A DNA stretch of 16,305 nucleotides from CAZUVQ01 sp964623915 (GTDB lineage Bacteria > Bacillota > Clostridia > UMGS1883 > UMGS1540). Shown in pieces: positions 14,127 through 16,305 of the stretch; position 1 is the first letter of the stretch, and every line of letters starts with the position of its first letter. Location: contig CAZUVQ010000033.1 in NCBI GenBank assembly GCA_964623915.1, positions 1 through 16,305 of the forward strand. Direction: 5' to 3'. The notes beneath the pieces were generated by a model. It ran no database searches. It was not told the DNA's origin and saw only the letters and a list, made by a program, of their open reading frames with translations. The position numbers and the translations under genes were made by a program.

Positions 14127-16305
14127 TTAAAACTGTTTTTCAAGTAATTCAAAAGCCACACTTTCATCAAGCGGTTTACTGATAAGATAACCCTGAATTT
14201 TGTCACAGCCACAGTCCAATAAATACTGTTTCTGTTTTTCGTACTCAACACCCTCAGCTATTGTGCTGTGCCCTAACTTATGCGCCATGGAGACAATATC
14301 ATCCGTCAAAGCTTTTTCAGGTTCATATAATAAATTATCAATAAATTGTTTATCAATTTTTAAGCTATTAACATTTAGGTCACGCTCTCTTGCAAGCGAA
14401 GAATAACCTGTCCCGAAATCATCAATAGCAATGTGAATTCCGGTTTCTTTTAAATCACCGAAAATATTGTTAATTTCCTGGTAATCTGTAGCAAATACCG
14501 ATTCTGTGATTTCAAGGCATATATTTTCAGGGTATACCTTTGTTTCATTTATTGCCTCAAACAACTTTGTAGAGAAATCATTTTTCAACAATTGTATAAC
14601 AGAGACATTAATAGAGATACTTATTTTTGTATAGCCTAACTCATTTAATTTTCTTAAAAAATCAAGTGCCAGGTGAATAACCTTAATGCCAATCGGAATA
14701 ATTAGTTTGGTTTTTTCGGCAATAGGAATAAATTCCGCAGGAGGTACAAGCCCAAGTTTTTTTGTTTTTATCCTTGCCAAAGCTTCAAAGCCACATATCT
14801 GATTTGATTTAAGATCAAGTATCGGCTGATATTGTAAATATAATCCGCCGTTATTTTCGGACGTTTCAATTTTTTTAAGCTCACGTATTATCTCTTGTTC
14901 ACGGTTCATTTGTGTTTCTACTTCAAAATCATAAAAACAGAAACCAAATTCTCTGTCGTCAAGCTCCATTGCTTTTTCTGATGCAATCAGGAGGTTTTTT
15001 AAAATCTGGTCGGCATTGAATGTTTTATTCCAATCAATTCTAATAACACCAATTCCGCCGCTTATTCTTTCTATAGAGAGCAAAGATTCCAATGCGTTTT
15101 CTATGGTTTTGCATAATTCTATCAATTCAGATTTGTCCTTGTAGCTTTTTATATAGAAAACAAATTGGTTTTCATATGTATTGAATAATTGTCGGTTATC
15201 AGTACAATAAATGCTTAGAGTGTTTACGACATTCTTTATTAAATCCTGGGTGTAATGAAACCCATACGTAGTGGTTAATGATTGTACGGTACTCAGATTA
15301 ATTCCAACAAGTGCTCTTTTTTTCGTATCATGATTTTTAAAATCACTTTCAAGCAATTTTTCCAGGTAATTTCTATTATATAAACCTGTCCATCTGTCAT
15401 GCTCATTGCTATTTTTGAGGGTATTCTCAAATACTTTTCTTTCTGTTATGTCAATAATAATTCCTTCAAGTGCTTCAATTTCACCTGTTTCACTGAATAT
15501 TCCCTCTCCAAGCTCAAGCACCCATTTGCGCTCTTTGTTTGCCGTAATTATTTCATATTCATATTTAAATGGCAGCCGCATATCAAGAACTCGTTTCCAT
15601 TCCTTCGATAAAGCTACATTGTATTCGGGGACAATTAGGTCATAGAAAGACAAATCTCTATTATTAAGCAAACTTTCCGGGGGATATCCGGTCAAATTGT
15701 AACAACCGGCCGAAATGTATTGCATTGTCCACTCATTATCATATTTGCACCTGTAAGCTAAACCCGGAAGATGAGAGAGAAGAACGGATTTGCTTCGCTC
15801 ACTCTCTTGTAAATTTGCTTCAATTAGTTTTTTATTGGTAATATCTAAAATCAAACATATATAACGAAAATCATGCTCGTTCGATAAATTCAAAGAGGAC
15901 ACAATCATATGCACCCAAATGCATGAACCATCCGGCTTTATATAGCGTTTTTCCATTGAATAGTCTCTGATTTCCCCGGCCATAAGCCTTTTAAAGTTTT
16001 GCATATCTTCAGCCAAATCATCAGGATGTGTAATCTTTGCCCACCCAAGCTTCAATATTTCTTCCTTTGTTCGGCCTGTTATTTTTTCGAAAAACGGGTT
16101 TATTCTTGCTTCATTATTGCCCTCGGAATCAAATGGTTCCATACTGTTTGAAATAAATATACCTACCGGTGATTGCTTAAATATTGCATCAAACAATAAA
16201 CCACAGTCGTCAAGCTTTTGTTCTGAGCACCCTTTTTTCAGCATTTCAAGCAATTGAATGCCGGCGGAATCAGGCGTGTTAATATCAAGCATTAATAGGT
16301 CAATA
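14127..16305 (-). CDS. PAS-PAS-GGDEF(degenerate)-EAL c-di-GMP phosphodiesterase, 5' end beyond window
   Basis: The 721 residues from the first in-window ATG (16292) are not the full protein: the frame stays open to the window edge (IDLL before the Met), no binding site precedes that ATG, and LLMLDINTPDSAGIQLLEML resembles a receiver-domain phosphorylation region. Counting from that Met: PAS 1 about 30-155, PAS 2 about 165-285, GGDEF about 295-455, EAL about 470-721. The GGDEF motif is YENQF (373-377), so cyclase activity should be lost. The EAL set looks complete: E503 in FEAL, N562, E594, DDFGTGYSSL (624-633), K645, E680 and Q700. It is therefore expected to hydrolyse cyclic di-GMP to pGpG under PAS-domain control. 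No membrane segment is seen. Confidence 0.92.
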   Translation of the reverse strand, partial: IDLLMLDINTPDSAGIQLLEMLKKGCSEQKLDDCGLLFDAIFKQSPVGIFISNSMEPFDSEGNNEARINPFFEKITGRTKEEILKLGWAKITHPDDLAEDMQNFKRLMAGEIRDYSMEKRYIKPDGSCIWVHMIVSSLNLSNEHDFRYICLILDITNKKLIEANLQESERSKSVLLSHLPGLAYRCKYDNEWTMQYISAGCYNLTGYPPESLLNNRDLSFYDLIVPEYNVALSKEWKRVLDMRLPFKYEYEIITANKERKWVLELGEGIFSETGEIEALEGIIIDITERKVFENTLKNSNEHDRWTGLYNRNYLEKLLESDFKNHDTKKRALVGINLSTVQSLTTTYGFHYTQDLIKNVVNTLSIYCTDNRQLFNTYENQFVFYIKSYKDKSELIELCKTIENALESLLSIERISGGIGVIRIDWNKTFNADQILKNLLIASEKAMELDDREFGFCFYDFEVETQMNREQEIIRELKKIETSENNGGLYLQYQPILDLKSNQICGFEALARIKTKKLGLVPPAEFIPIAEKTKLIIPIGIKVIHLALDFLRKLNELGYTKISISINVSVIQLLKNDFSTKLFEAINETKVYPENICLEITESVFATDYQEINNIFGDLKETGIHIAIDDFGTGYSSLARERDLNVNSLKIDKQFIDNLLYEPEKALTDDIVSMAHKLGHSTIAEGVEYEKQKQYLLDCGCDKIQGYLISKPLDESVAFELLEKQF

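Noticed and set aside
1..16305. CRISPR array, transposon, prophage or tRNA
   Set aside because: No regularly spaced direct repeats, transposase or integrase frames, or cloverleaf-like sequence was seen on reading through.

Overview
The window is AT-rich DNA with clostridial-style gene structure: strong GGAGG-type ribosome binding sites, several TTG/GTG starts, tightly packed operons, a clostridial-type cyclic-di-GMP riboswitch and a FeoAB system. It most likely comes from the chromosome of an anaerobic Firmicute (class Clostridia); I cannot name a species. I see no rRNA, tRNA, insertion sequence, phage or CRISPR signal.

Layout. (1) 1-423 is a non-coding control region. It holds a consensus promoter, nested inverted repeats, a second extended -10 box exactly 100 bp after the first, a cyclic-di-GMP-I (GEMM) riboswitch and an intrinsic terminator. 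(2) 424-2531 is a run of four genes: a 115-residue secreted orphan protein directly under the riboswitch, a minimal nucleotidyltransferase, a cupin-HD-GYP phosphodiesterase and a HEPN-domain protein. The nucleotidyltransferase/HEPN pair, normally adjacent, is split by the HD-GYP gene. The block ends in a strong terminator. (3) 2626-8044 is a five-gene peptide/nickel-class ABC importer (lipoprotein, two permeases, two short ATPases) with overlapping genes. (4) 8132-10272 is a duplicated DUF1538 membrane protein followed by a tandem double-domain PII-like protein, an arrangement reminiscent of AmtB-GlnK. (5) 10354-13326 is a metal-uptake locus: a divergently transcribed small DtxR/MntR-type regulator, a 31-bp perfect palindrome between the promoters, then feoA and feoB. 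(6) 13391-16305, minus strand, holds an amino-acid racemase-family gene and, upstream of it, a PAS-PAS-GGDEF-EAL protein whose 5' end lies outside the window.

How it fits together. Cyclic di-GMP links the two ends: a riboswitch that senses it, an HD-GYP enzyme expected to degrade it in the operon just downstream, and an EAL enzyme with an intact catalytic set but a degenerate GGDEF site at the far end. No intact diguanylate cyclase is present. The most novel-looking parts are the riboswitch/secreted-protein/NTase/HD-GYP/HEPN block and the DUF1538/tandem-PII pair. The ABC importer and feo locus are ordinary apart from the details noted.
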